Assembly (NCBI RefSeq): GCF_001680005.1
Contig: NC_033567.1
Coordinates: forward strand, 2,294,001 to 2,358,000
Source of the DNA: Plasmodium coatneyi
Lineage: Eukaryota > Apicomplexa > Aconoidasida > Haemosporida > Plasmodiidae
Reading direction: 5' to 3'
DNA length: 64,000 nucleotides
The first letter of the stretch is position 1. Every line of letters begins with the position of its first letter. The notes beneath the pieces are model-generated. The model made no database searches. It had not been told where the DNA came from and worked only from the letters and a program-made list of their open reading frames with translations. The translations under genes and the position numbers were made by a program. Positions 54,395 through 63,653 of the stretch are shown here, in pieces.

Positions 54395-55219
54395 GAGAGC
54401 AGCGGTCAGGCCAGGGGGGTCCAGTCCATGCCTGCTCCGAGGCCCACGCTCCAGTGGAGTCACGACTTTGCGTGGTCATACAACTTACAAAAATCACTAC
54501 GAAAGGGAAACATGTTAACCTGTAAGTATGGCACCCTTAACCTTTTGATTACTGCCCACGGAAGGTGCCTTTCCATCCTCTTCCATTCGGACCGTGTCGT
54601 ACGAGTAACGGGGAGGTCTTTTCTTTTTTTTATTACCATGTCCTTTTTTTTTTGTGACTCCGTTGTGTTTCCTTGCACAGTTAGACAAAGCAGCGGAGTC
54701 GTAGCTTAATTGGAGAACGATAGCCCCTTCCGAATGGAAGCTTGTTTTCCGTGCTGCCTTCCTCCATGGAGAGGCAAGCGGAACGTAGTCTATGCCTGCG
54801 CAAAAGTGTTTCGTCATTTTTTAATCACTCATTTTAAGCAAAGGGGTTCGCTCCATCGCATTTAGCATCCATTTGTCTCTTTCATTTGTCATCTCCACTT
54901 GTCCATTCCGTTTGTCCTTACCAATTGTCCATTCAAGGCGAACTGGTGTTTATCCCATTTTAGCAAAACAGTGTTTACCTAAACAAACTGAGCCATTTGG
55001 CATTTGTTTTTTTTTTTTTTTTTATTTTCCCGCTTCGTGTTGAGGCGGGTAATAAGTTTTAGTGAAAACAGGTTGTACAGCAGATCAAGGCAGGTTTGCC
55101 GATCATACATACGTTTTATAGGCAGTTTTGACAGGCACCCCTGATGAGCCGTCTTGACCTACCATTTTGGTTATACCACCCCCTTTTCCCAATGTGACTC
55201 ACTCCGAAGCACAGCCAAA
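54395..55219. other. Spacer after the alveolin gene, with one candidate short spliced frame
   Basis: Apart from the candidate 40-aa spliced frame at 54428-54709 I see no gene. A T run lies at 55008-55023. The stretch is convergent between the alveolin gene (+) and the short gene at 55220-55869 (-). Confidence 0.4.
54428..54709 (+). CDS. Candidate two-exon 40-aa frame, or a 3' UTR intron of the alveolin gene
   Basis: An ATG at 54428 opens a frame (MPAPRPTLQWSHDFAWSYNL) that meets a good donor, GTAAGT, at 54522. A good acceptor, CCTTGCACAG, ends at 54680, and the joined frame stops at 54709 (40 aa, ending RQSSGVVA). It begins only 34 bases after the alveolin stop codon on the same strand, so the intron may simply lie in the alveolin 3' untranslated region. 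I do not recognise the peptide, and coding status is doubtful. Confidence 0.25.
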   Translation: MPAPRPTLQWSHDFAWSYNLQKSLRKGNMLTCKYGTLNLLITAHGRCLSILFHSDRVVRVTGRSFLFFITMSFFFCDSVVFPCTVRQSSGVVA

Positions 55220-55869
55220 CTAGAACAAAAAAAAAATAACGATAAAAATGAGGCAGCTTATGAGCAGCAGGGCCCGTTTGATCACTTCGTTGTCGTGGTC
55301 GATGGTCTCTTTGTTGTACTTTTTCAGCAAGGCCTTCAGTTCTGAGGAGGGGCAAAGGAGGAGTCGCCATATTCGCGCGTTTATACAAGTGTATCCATGT
55401 GTGTATCTATTTATGCACAATTTATCCTGTTCTGCCAAGGGGATAATTTACTTTCGTTTTCCTTTTCCAATTCTTTCAACTTTTGCTGCAACTGGACAAT
55501 GAAAAAAAAGAGCTTGTAGTTGCACTCCTTGTTGTATCTTATGTTAGCTTCATTTTTATCTTCCTGTCTGTGTACATAATTGAATGTGGAGGGGGGGGAA
55601 ATCACCCGTAGGTGTTAGCCAAAATGGGTCACAAGTGTGCATAGACATGAGCTTCTTACCGTTATGCACTCTTTTGTGAAATTATCAGAGGTGACGTGCG
55701 AAGAGGTTTACTCTACGATGCGTTCTTTGCATAACACGGGCATATGCAGACATGCATTTCGTTTTTTTTTTTTTTTTTCTCTTTTTTGTAACCTCCTTTT
55801 GTTGAAGCAGCTCAACTCGTTTGCAGCCCGTTCATTCAGCTTGGAGCAGTGCAGTGAACACATGTCCAT
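55220..55869 (-). CDS. Short coiled-coil protein with a C-terminal membrane anchor, unidentified
   Basis: I do not recognise it. The last two exons are well supported: 55452-55567 (or from 55563), encoding EDKNEANIRYNKECNYKLFF and the coiled coil QLQQKLKELEKENE, and 55220-55341, encoding LKALLKKYNKETIDHDNEVI and a hydrophobic C-terminal segment ALLLISCLIFIVIFFLF before TAG. Donor GTAAAT and acceptor CTCCTCAG keep the frame. The best 5' exon I find is 55793-55869 (MDMCSLHCSKLNERAANELS), joined in phase to 55567 for 104 aa in all. Its donor GTTACA is weak, and a microexon near 55718-55730 is an alternative. The layout (soluble helix, coiled coil, tail anchor with no luminal residues) resembles tail-anchored proteins such as SNAREs or organelle adaptors, but no family signature is visible. 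Confidence 0.55.
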
Positions 55870-56061
55870 CTTTCACTTTTCTTTTTTTCTCATAAAAAGC
55901 GCGTAAATAGGATGTCCAATTTGTTCAATGTGTGTACATGTTAGGTAATTTGTACGCATGTCATTTTAGCCGCTTAGCGGGCGCCTTAAAGTACTGCGTC
56001 AACCGTTTCCACAATGTGCGCACAAAATGAAAAAAAAAAAAAAAAAATGGGAAAAATTGTG

Positions 56062-56471
56062 TTAAGCAAATGGACCCCTTTCATTTTTTTTTTTCCGTGT
56101 TGCCATTCGGGACAATATTGACGACATGAATGAACCGCTTTTGTCCAACTGCACCATGTCTTCTTGTCCGCCTTGGACCTGGTGCGAAAAAGGCACATCA
56201 AAATGGAGCTGCTCCACGGGGCGCACACAAGCGTATACACAGTACGTACATTTGTACATTTGCATTTGTGCGTTTGCATTGTTGCGCTTTTTTTTTGACT
56301 TATGTTTAAACGGGAAAAAGAAGGAAGCACGCATAGGAGCCAACCTCCTTGCCATTATTTACACTCACCGGCATTTTCAAAAAAGCAGAGGGATGGAGTC
56401 AGCCAAGTGGACAGCGCGCATTTGGAGGCTCCTCTCATGCATTCCCCTTTGCGAGAAGAACATTTTGTCAT
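56062..56471 (-). CDS. Candidate two-exon small gene, unidentified
   Basis: Exon 1 (56369-56471) encodes MTKCSSRKGECMRGASKCAL onward to CFFENA and ends at a consensus GTGAGT donor. Exon 2 (56062-56171) encodes GQEDMVQLDKSGSFMSSILS and ends RKKKNERGPFA before TAA. It is in phase if the acceptor is CCAAG ending at 56172, which is a weak site. The total would be 70 aa. The exon 2 peptide has convincing composition, exon 1 less so. It may also be part of a larger transcript with the neighbouring minus-strand gene at 55220-55869. No function can be given. Confidence 0.35.
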
Positions 56472-56718
56472 TACGAATTGTTTAGCATATGAACAAATGT
56501 GGAGCAGTGCTGCCTAGTTGAAAAGAATTATACAAAAAAAAAAAAAAAAAAAAAGGTAATTCCCCTTCCCCGCGTGTGCAATTGGTGAAGGAAGTGCGTT
56601 CTTCTGATCCATGTAAACGGCGACGATGCAGTGGACACGCTTTTGGATAAGTAAAACAGGATGTGGACAGAATGATAGCAGGGCAGTAAGAAGCCCCCAC
56701 ACAAACAACTCATGGTCG

Positions 56719-58926
56719 CTATGAAAAACCCCGCTTAAAAATCAAATGGCTGACGATGCCCAATTTCCGGCCTCCCTCTACCACCGCATAGTGGGAAAAA
56801 CTGGGATCCACGTCAAGGTGATAATTAAACTTTGAGAGAAATGGTGCCAAATGGGGTAGGTGCTCCGAAGTGGTGACCAAGTAAAGGGGGAGTTCCCCAT
56901 TAAGGGGTACCGAAAAACGGTAATGCAAACAGGAAAAGTTAATTTTCTCGTAAACCCATTCGAAGTGCTTTCTTGTGTTAAATTTTTTCTGGCCAAACCA
57001 GTGGAAGTTCTTGTCTGGGATTATATACGGTTCGACCGATTCTGGCGTCCGTTTTGTCTCATCAAATAGGTCATAAAAAATCTTTCCAAATTTATCGTCA
57101 TATATTTTCTTCCTCCAGTTGTGTAATAAATGTCCATTTTGTTCCTTAACATGTGGTGAACAATCTAGGAAGCCTATTTTAAATGGTCTGTGAATGTGAG
57201 AATACAATGGCGTGTCATAGCAGTCCGTCATCAAAATGGTCACCTCGTTATCGCTATCTGTTTTAAGGTTTCTAAAATAGGTGGCAACTTTTTCTCCAGA
57301 ACTGTTATGTACTCTACTGAAGAAGAAGGTACACACTATGTGAAGAAGAAAACCTATATTTAGGAAAAAAAAAAAAATTTTTTTTTTTTTTTTTCCTGTC
57401 CCTTCCTGTACATACATCCAACATTTGTGTAGCCCCAAACCAGTACATATTGTGATGAAGGGCATATACCCGATGAGAAGTTTGTGCTCCTTATGAACAC
57501 TAAGTGATAAGGATAGGACTTCCAGCAGAGTAGCCACGTAGACACTGTAATCTATTCTGTTGGTAACTGCACCAAGGGGGCTTCTTCTTCTTTCCGTTGT
57601 TACATTTCTCATCAGGCAGAAAAAGGTGTAATATGTAAAAGGGGTAAAAAGAAGATATATAGATGGAATGACACAGGAAAGGTAAAAGTGGATCGGGTGC
57701 TCTCCAAAGTAACTGTTCTGTCCACTTACAAAATTATATAGAAAAAAATTCAAAACGGTGATCGTTATTTTTTTGTAGTAGTACGAATCTGCTACCATTC
57801 CCAGGATAAAAAAAATCAGTGTGTACAATATTCCAATTTTTAGCACTTCCTCCATTTGTAGCGCTGCCTTTTTCCCCTTTGCGCTTTTCACCAAGTAGAG
57901 GAAATACACACATAGCCAAAATGGGGCGGCGTTTGGTCTGATTAGCACACAGAAGGAGCTGCACAACAGACTCAGCAAAAGATTTCGTATCTGCGCTGTT
58001 TTGAATTTATCCACTGTTGTGGCGCAGTAATACCCACTTGTGAAGGTATCACCCTGATTATCTGCCTCTTCCCCTCCTGCATGGTGTGCAGTCCCTCCAC
58101 TTTCTTCTACCCCTGCTGGGAAAAACGTCCCTGCATCATCACTACGAGTGATGCTGCTGGGGGGGTTGCACGCTTGAACTAATCTTTGATCACTGTGGAG
58201 GACGCCCCTACGTACAACAGTTGTTCCTCCTTTCGATTGGTCGTTCTGTTTATCCATGGCACTTTCATTCGAACAGGGAAGGGTCATTCCCCCCTTGACC
58301 GTGACTGCGGGGAGGTAGTTCTTCGAGATGAAGTATACACCCCAAATGTTCAATATGCACTCGAATGACTGAGAGGACGTTCTGCAAATCGTGTAGAAGT
58401 GAAACCAGCAGAGGAAGTGGCAGGTTAGGATTGCATACACGGGGGGGACATGTCTTCTACCGTTAGCACCGCCACTCCAACCGCTTGCCACACCGCTGTC
58501 CTCTACCCCCCTATACAGCTGCCCATACCAAAGGGTAACCAACTTGATCATCCCGTAATCGCCCAGCGCCGCACACAGCCCCTGAAAAATCCTAGGTACA
58601 TACAAAACCGCAAGGGGGGTATCCAATTTGGTGATTCTCAAAATATAGAATAAAATGGCATACGTGAAGGGATGCACAACAGATCGAAGAGATATACAGG
58701 ATTCCCATTCCCAGGGTTTGTGCCCATAACCGAAAACCCAATAATGCGAAATTTCGATAGACTGAGCATACTCATCTGGAAAGAAAGACGTCTGAACGAA
58801 TAAACAGTTAAGCAGTCTAAAAAGGATTAAGTATAACAGGCATCTCCTTGACTTTGTACACTTCTCTACTACAGCCTGTCCATATTTAAGAATGTCCCCA
58901 TATATCATTTTTACCTTCTTAGTCAC
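56719..58926 (-). CDS. PIGB: GPI mannosyltransferase 3 (PIG-B / GPI10)
   Basis: A single exon of 735 aa and a multi-spanning protein of the GT22 family. It adds the third, alpha-1,2-linked mannose to GPI precursors on the luminal face of the ER, using dolichol-phosphate-mannose. The catalytic first-loop motif is present as FFPDEYAQSIEISH (Asp51-Glu52), followed by the family blocks GYGHKPWEWES and LRSVVHPFTYAILFYILRI. The middle (about residues 215-320) is a Ser/Gly/Asp-rich hydrophilic insertion absent from non-Plasmodium homologues. Several hydrophobic helices follow. The coding sequence contains a homopolymer palindrome (A run directly followed by a T run, 57365-57394) that encodes KKKKKIFFFF, so exact length there is prone to error. 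GPI anchors hold major zoite surface proteins such as MSP1 and CSP. Only the first ATG in a good context is used here. Confidence 0.92.
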   Translation of the reverse strand: MTKKVKMIYGDILKYGQAVVEKCTKSRRCLLYLILFRLLNCLFVQTSFFPDEYAQSIEISHYWVFGYGHKPWEWESCISLRSVVHPFTYAILFYILRITKLDTPLAVLYVPRIFQGLCAALGDYGMIKLVTLWYGQLYRGVEDSGVASGWSGGANGRRHVPPVYAILTCHFLCWFHFYTICRTSSQSFECILNIWGVYFISKNYLPAVTVKGGMTLPCSNESAMDKQNDQSKGGTTVVRRGVLHSDQRLVQACNPPSSITRSDDAGTFFPAGVEESGGTAHHAGGEEADNQGDTFTSGYYCATTVDKFKTAQIRNLLLSLLCSSFCVLIRPNAAPFWLCVYFLYLVKSAKGKKAALQMEEVLKIGILYTLIFFILGMVADSYYYKKITITVLNFFLYNFVSGQNSYFGEHPIHFYLSCVIPSIYLLFTPFTYYTFFCLMRNVTTERRRSPLGAVTNRIDYSVYVATLLEVLSLSLSVHKEHKLLIGYMPFITICTGLGLHKCWMYVQEGTGKKKKKIFFFFLNIGFLLHIVCTFFFSRVHNSSGEKVATYFRNLKTDSDNEVTILMTDCYDTPLYSHIHRPFKIGFLDCSPHVKEQNGHLLHNWRKKIYDDKFGKIFYDLFDETKRTPESVEPYIIPDKNFHWFGQKKFNTRKHFEWVYEKINFSCLHYRFSVPLNGELPLYLVTTSEHLPHLAPFLSKFNYHLDVDPSFSHYAVVEGGRKLGIVSHLIFKRGFS

Positions 58927-60236
58927 CCTCCTTGATATGAGGGGGAAAAAAAAGAGTCAATTATATTTTCTCCAATTTTTCCTCCTACTCATGTGTGCAG
59001 TGTGTACACAAAGAAAAGTAGCTGCCTTCAGTTTGAAGCTTTTCTCCCGAAATATTTTCTCTTCTCTTCAGTGCATATGCCTCATATTTCGCACGTTGGA
59101 TAGTTTATCCCCCCGTTCTGCGTAGTTACCTTTGTGTATCACTTCAAATGTTCTAACAAGACAAAGTCCTATTTTTCTACTTCGTTAGAGGATGCATTTT
59201 GCTCCCTTTTTTTCCTTAATAAGTGTTCACTGAGGAGGCTGTCAAAAAAATATTCCTCATGCTTTCTTCACCGTTACAATCTTACGTAGTCCTTATTGGC
59301 TTGCGTCCCCTTTTTTGCGTTATTTTCATCTCTTCAAAAGGATATAATGGACTGCATTTTTTTGTAAAATGCGTCGATATGCGTGGAGCTATATTGTCGT
59401 ATTGTTGTATTTTTTTTTTTTTTTTTTTTCGGCGCAGGCGGCTCATTCTTGCGAAACGGATGGACAGAAATATCTGACCGGGTTAGATTTAACGGCACAC
59501 TGACACTTCATTGTGTGTACTCCTGCCGTTACACCTCCCCCCAAAGTGAGCAATGACTCGCTCAGCTTTTTCCTGCCAAATGGGGGAGGAACCCCCTTCG
59601 AAGGGATGAACCAAAAAGGAAAAGAACATACCATCAAAAGGAAGCGCGCAACGATGTGTGTTAATCTAAATGAGCAAACGTGCGAAAACTCCATTCTTTT
59701 TCATCAAGGATGAGTAAAAAATCACGTGGCACAGGATAATTTAGTAAAAGTTGGTAAATCATACACACCTGCATGTGTGCGTGTTAATAAGAAAATTGAA
59801 AGGGGAGTTAACACTTAACAGAGTAAAAGTGTTCTACTTGAAGGCTGCCCAAAAAAATATGTTTCCCAAATGGTTTGCGCCCTCTGAGAGTTATCCAAAA
59901 ATGGCTTTCTCTACCCTTTTGGATAATCTCCAAGTAGAGACAGCACACATTACCTGATGGGGAAGGTACCCAATTGCATGTTAAGAGGATGATCACTCGT
60001 ACAGGTAAACGTGAGAAATAAGGCATACCTTAACAATGCTAGTGCAGACGACAATGGGGGAAAATCACCCGTTCGAAGGATAATTTAGAGTTTTTCCCAG
60101 GGATAGCGCAGCGGATTTTTCGCAAGGCATACACAAACACTACAGTTCTTCTACCATGTTGCGAAAAAATGATGACCCAATTAAGTACCGATCTGTAGTG
60201 GTGACCCCCCCACACACACACCCTGCTTGTCCTCCC
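58927..60236. other. 1.3 kb spacer between PIG-B and the Ser/Gly-rich gene
   Basis: No gene seen. There is a T run at 59409-59429 and short frames on both strands. It holds the PIG-B promoter (left part) and the 3' region of the gene that ends at 60237. Confidence 0.45.
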
Positions 60237-61694
60237 CTATCGCCCTGCGTCCGTCCCCTGCTCACACCGATCACTGAAGTAGTCATACTTTTGATAAGAG
60301 AGAGGCTCGTTCAACAAATTGTCTAGCATGTTATTCATCCCGTCGACGAATTTGCTCCCCGTCTTCTGTGTCTTTGGAATGGTAACTCTTCCAAAATCCC
60401 TCGGCAAAGTTTTGTGCTTTTCAAGTGTCGTTCCGTCTAGCGCAGAATTTATTTTGTCCAACAAAGTGCTTCCCGTTTTTAATGTTGGCCTTTCATTTCT
60501 CGAGTAGAAAGGATCAGGATTATAAAATGGGTGCAAATCGTACAAGTTCGTTTTATTGTTCTGTATTATGCATTTGTAGGAAGACTCTACCATGCCTATC
60601 ACTACATTTACAACGTCGTCCAAGTAGGTCCCTACAGTTAAGGTTATCTTTTTGAACATATCGAACCTTTTTTTATTTGGAGCTTTAATGGTGATTGGCA
60701 TTTTTGGTGCCTGAATTATGTACTCATATGATTTATCCATGTGTGAGTTGCATCCAGGTAGTGAACAGTTCATTTCTTTTTTTAAACAACAGCTGCCTTC
60801 ATCTTCTTCCTTCGCCAAGTAGTACAGATGTGGGGGGAGGTCTCTAAAATTAGCTCCATCAGGGTAGGCATAATATTCATCCTCGTATGCTGAACAAGTT
60901 GGGGAACTGCACAAAGAACGAGCTCCTCTATTACCACTGAAGGGGAAGTAGGATGTCCTTCCGCTCAGCTGAGGACTTCTGCTCGAATAGCTGCTATAGC
61001 TGTATTGATCTGGGTAGGAAATATTTTGACTCATGTTTGCATGTCTTGAACCCATGGGAGATAAGGTGCTAGATGCAGAATACAACTGCCTGTTCGTTCC
61101 AGAATAGTTATCCTGCGGTAGGAAATTGTTCTCGTTCTGATGGTTGTGTGGGGCCGTGTCAACATCTAGGTAGTCGTAATTTTCTAAATTTGTGCTTCTA
61201 TTCCCTGCATTGTAGGCGATCCTACTGTTGCAGCTGCCACCATAGTTGCCACTGCCGCCATAGCTACGACTTCCAACATAGCTTCCGCTTCCACCAAAGT
61301 TGCCGCTACCGCAATTGCTCTGGCTATTCAATTTTGCATGAAACGGGCTCTGCTGACCATTTGCGCTCCTACTAGCAGCGTAAGAAAAATTATCCCCAGA
61401 CGGAACATTCACAAAAGAATTGTGGCTAGAGTAAGTGTAATTTTTAGAGCTCGTTGGGTTATCTAGACTTGTTGTCCCGTATGTTAGTCCATCCTCCAAA
61501 AGGAACTTAACTGAATTTCCATAACCAGCATCTCGGGATGCGTCCCTCCCCAGATTGTTGCTAGCAGTACTGACAACGGTTTCCTGCTTGTCAAGGGTAA
61601 TTCCTCCTTCCGGGACGATTGTATCTCTGGATGATTTTTTGCTAACGCCCTTAGCAGTGGAAGAAATGCTCTTCGAGCTGCTTGATTTATTCAT
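60237..61694 (-). CDS. Ser/Gly/Tyr-rich conserved Plasmodium protein, function unknown
   Basis: I do not recognise a family. It is a single exon of 485 aa. The N-terminal 270 residues are low-complexity (Ser, Asn, Gly, Tyr), with a short repeat around GSGNFGGSGSYVGSRSYGGS at about residues 129-154. From about residue 330 there is ordered sequence beginning YIIQAPKMPITIKAPNKKRF and a block FKKITLTVGTYLDDVVNVVI. The C-terminal part contains a duplicated motif, LKTGSTLLDKINSALD and QKTGSKFVDGMNNMLD. Cysteines cluster in GSCCLKKEMNCSLPGC. No signal peptide or membrane helix is seen. The mix of a disordered Ser/Gly-rich head with a short structured tail recalls cytoskeleton- or inner-membrane-complex-associated proteins, but that is only a guess. 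The start is the first ATG and the stop TAG lies in CC-rich sequence near 60237. Confidence 0.85.
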   Translation of the reverse strand: MNKSSSSKSISSTAKGVSKKSSRDTIVPEGGITLDKQETVVSTASNNLGRDASRDAGYGNSVKFLLEDGLTYGTTSLDNPTSSKNYTYSSHNSFVNVPSGDNFSYAASRSANGQQSPFHAKLNSQSNCGSGNFGGSGSYVGSRSYGGSGNYGGSCNSRIAYNAGNRSTNLENYDYLDVDTAPHNHQNENNFLPQDNYSGTNRQLYSASSTLSPMGSRHANMSQNISYPDQYSYSSYSSRSPQLSGRTSYFPFSGNRGARSLCSSPTCSAYEDEYYAYPDGANFRDLPPHLYYLAKEEDEGSCCLKKEMNCSLPGCNSHMDKSYEYIIQAPKMPITIKAPNKKRFDMFKKITLTVGTYLDDVVNVVIGMVESSYKCIIQNNKTNLYDLHPFYNPDPFYSRNERPTLKTGSTLLDKINSALDGTTLEKHKTLPRDFGRVTIPKTQKTGSKFVDGMNNMLDNLLNEPLSYQKYDYFSDRCEQGTDAGR

Positions 61695-63348
61695 TTTTCA
61701 CAACTCTACTGTGCTCTGTTGTGTAATTTTTTTTTCATCTGTTCGAATGCTTCCGCTTGAGCGCACCGGACACAACACTTTAAAATAGCACGAATAGACA
61801 CTTCAGCACGGTATAATAAAAATTAAACACAATTCTTGGGCACAAAAATGAGAAAACGAAACGAACAAATAAAGGAGGTAAGTAAAAAAAAAAAAAAACT
61901 GCTGCTACAGTTTCGTGTGCGATATTGCGCATTTTTTGCAAATACATATGGACACAAAAACACGTGAGCTTGTATACCCCATTTTAGCATTTCGTAAGGA
62001 GCCTTAAATGGCGTACTTTAAAAATTATACAAAACGTGTAGAACCAAGTTTATATGAACTGTTGTCTACACCAACACAACACTTTCTTGTTTTGTCTATT
62101 CACCTATTTAATACGCTTCGTTTTAGTCAATTTGCTTACGCAAGAAAAAATCTACGCATCAGCATGTCCACATAAATTATTGTGGATGCACAATTTATTA
62201 CAACACGCCTGAACAGTTCATATTTTTTTTTTAAGAAAAAGTCTACAACGTTTTTTTAATTCCTGTGTGCAGAGGGTCATTTGTACAGCCAAAATGGGAA
62301 GAAAAAAAAAAAAAAAAAAAAAAAAAACAATATATCATAAAATGTGCACACATATGTATGTTTTTACCTGAACGAGCAATAATTTTTGCAGCTTTTTTTT
62401 TTTTTTTTTTCTTCCCATTTTGGTCATACGATTTGGAAAATTTACAACATTTGTACATAGGTAAAAGGAGGAATAAAAGAAACCAAGCCAAATTAAATAG
62501 GTTTTAAAAATATATACATAAAATGCTCTTATGACCAATTCACATGTTTACACCTCGCGTAGTCTACATTCTTGTTCCTAAAATGCAAGCCTAAAACGGT
62601 GTATGTTAGAAATTAGCGTCCCCTACACACTAGATATAGCTTTTTTTAAATTCACTTGTCCGACCAAAGGTATGCATTAATCATACCTTGTGACAAAATT
62701 TTCTCTTAAATGCGCGATTGCTAAATGAAAGAAGTCTTGTCCTTAAAATCAAGCCTCCTTTTTACTAATTTTCCCCTCATTACGATGATAATTACGAAGA
62801 AGGTTACTGTGACATTTTACCTGCATAAAGCAACCACCACTGTGCTTGCATCAATACGCAATTGTCAATTACTGACTGATCGTAGAATTCGCATCATTAA
62901 AGGGAAAAAATGAATCAACTGATCATACGCATGAGTCACATGGCACCAGAATGATCCGGCACATTTCGCATAAACCTCCCTCCTATTCCTACACCATCCA
63001 CGCGTAATTTATACATACGTCTGGCTAGCTATACATTTAAGGACTTAAATTACACTCCTACATTTTGCAACTGCACAACTAGCCAAGTACATTTTTTTTC
63101 TTATACATACTTTTTTCAATTGAATTATGAAGTTAAAAGTATAAAAAAGTTACATAACGTAAGAAAAAGGGATGGTTAGTGTGCATTAAAAAAAGGTGTA
63201 TATACTATACATATGTGGGCCATTACATATTTGCACACATAAAAAGGCTGCATATGTACACGCATACACATAATTTACATATATGTACATCACAGAAAAA
63301 TGGAATGCTCTACTTGCAGTTTTACTCATAAAGGGACTAATGAATGGA
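61695..63348. other. 1.65 kb spacer between the Ser/Gly-rich gene and eL18
   Basis: No gene seen. The most notable element is a perfect inverted repeat at 62289-62423 (listed separately). Other content is AT-rich with A runs such as 61885-61898. It includes the promoter of the 60237-61694 gene and the 3' region of eL18. Confidence 0.45.
62289..62423. repeat. Perfect 31-base inverted repeat with 73-base loop
   Basis: The left arm at 62289-62319 reads CCAAAATGGGAAG followed by 18 A (the A run continues to 62327). The right arm at 62393-62423 reads 18 T followed by CTTCCCATTTTGG. The arms are exact reverse complements over 31 bases, so the sequence can form a long hairpin in either DNA or RNA. 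It lies in a spacer and fits no coding feature. Confidence 0.9.
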
Positions 63349-63653
63349 TCATTTCTTGTATGCTCTAGATTTTCTTCTTCCTCGTGCCTTTTCAAATTTT
63401 CTTCCCTTAGAACGGACGTATGGTCTGGCCTTCGATTTAGGTCTACCTGGGGCTTTACCGAAATGCTTCTCAGCCGTTCTGGCCTTGGTGGGACCTCTTA
63501 AAAGTATACATTTCTGTCCCGTGGGGTATTTCAAAGCTAGCTGATCAAAGGTTAGGCATTCTCCCCCAGCATCCAAAATTCGTTTTCTAGCCGTTTCGGT
63601 AAATCTGAGAGCGCAAACTTTTAACTTCTTGCAATCATATAGCCTCTTATCAT
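63349..63653 (-). CDS. RPL18: 60S ribosomal protein eL18 (L18), 3' terminal exon only
   Basis: This is the last exon of the gene, encoding about 101 residues after a split codon. It starts after a CAG acceptor (TTCACCCCGTTCAG on the minus strand) with DDKRLYDCKKLKVCALRFTE and ends GRKFEKARGRRKSRAYKK. The conserved eL18 blocks are LTFDQLALKYPTGQK, LLRGPTK, HFGKAPGRPKS and PYVRSKGRKFEKARGRR. It is a component of the large ribosomal subunit. The family is about 185-190 aa, so roughly the first 85 residues must be in exons to the right, probably outside the window. The region 63654-64000 reads as intron. The unspliced frame continuing to 63723 is intronic. Confidence 0.93.
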
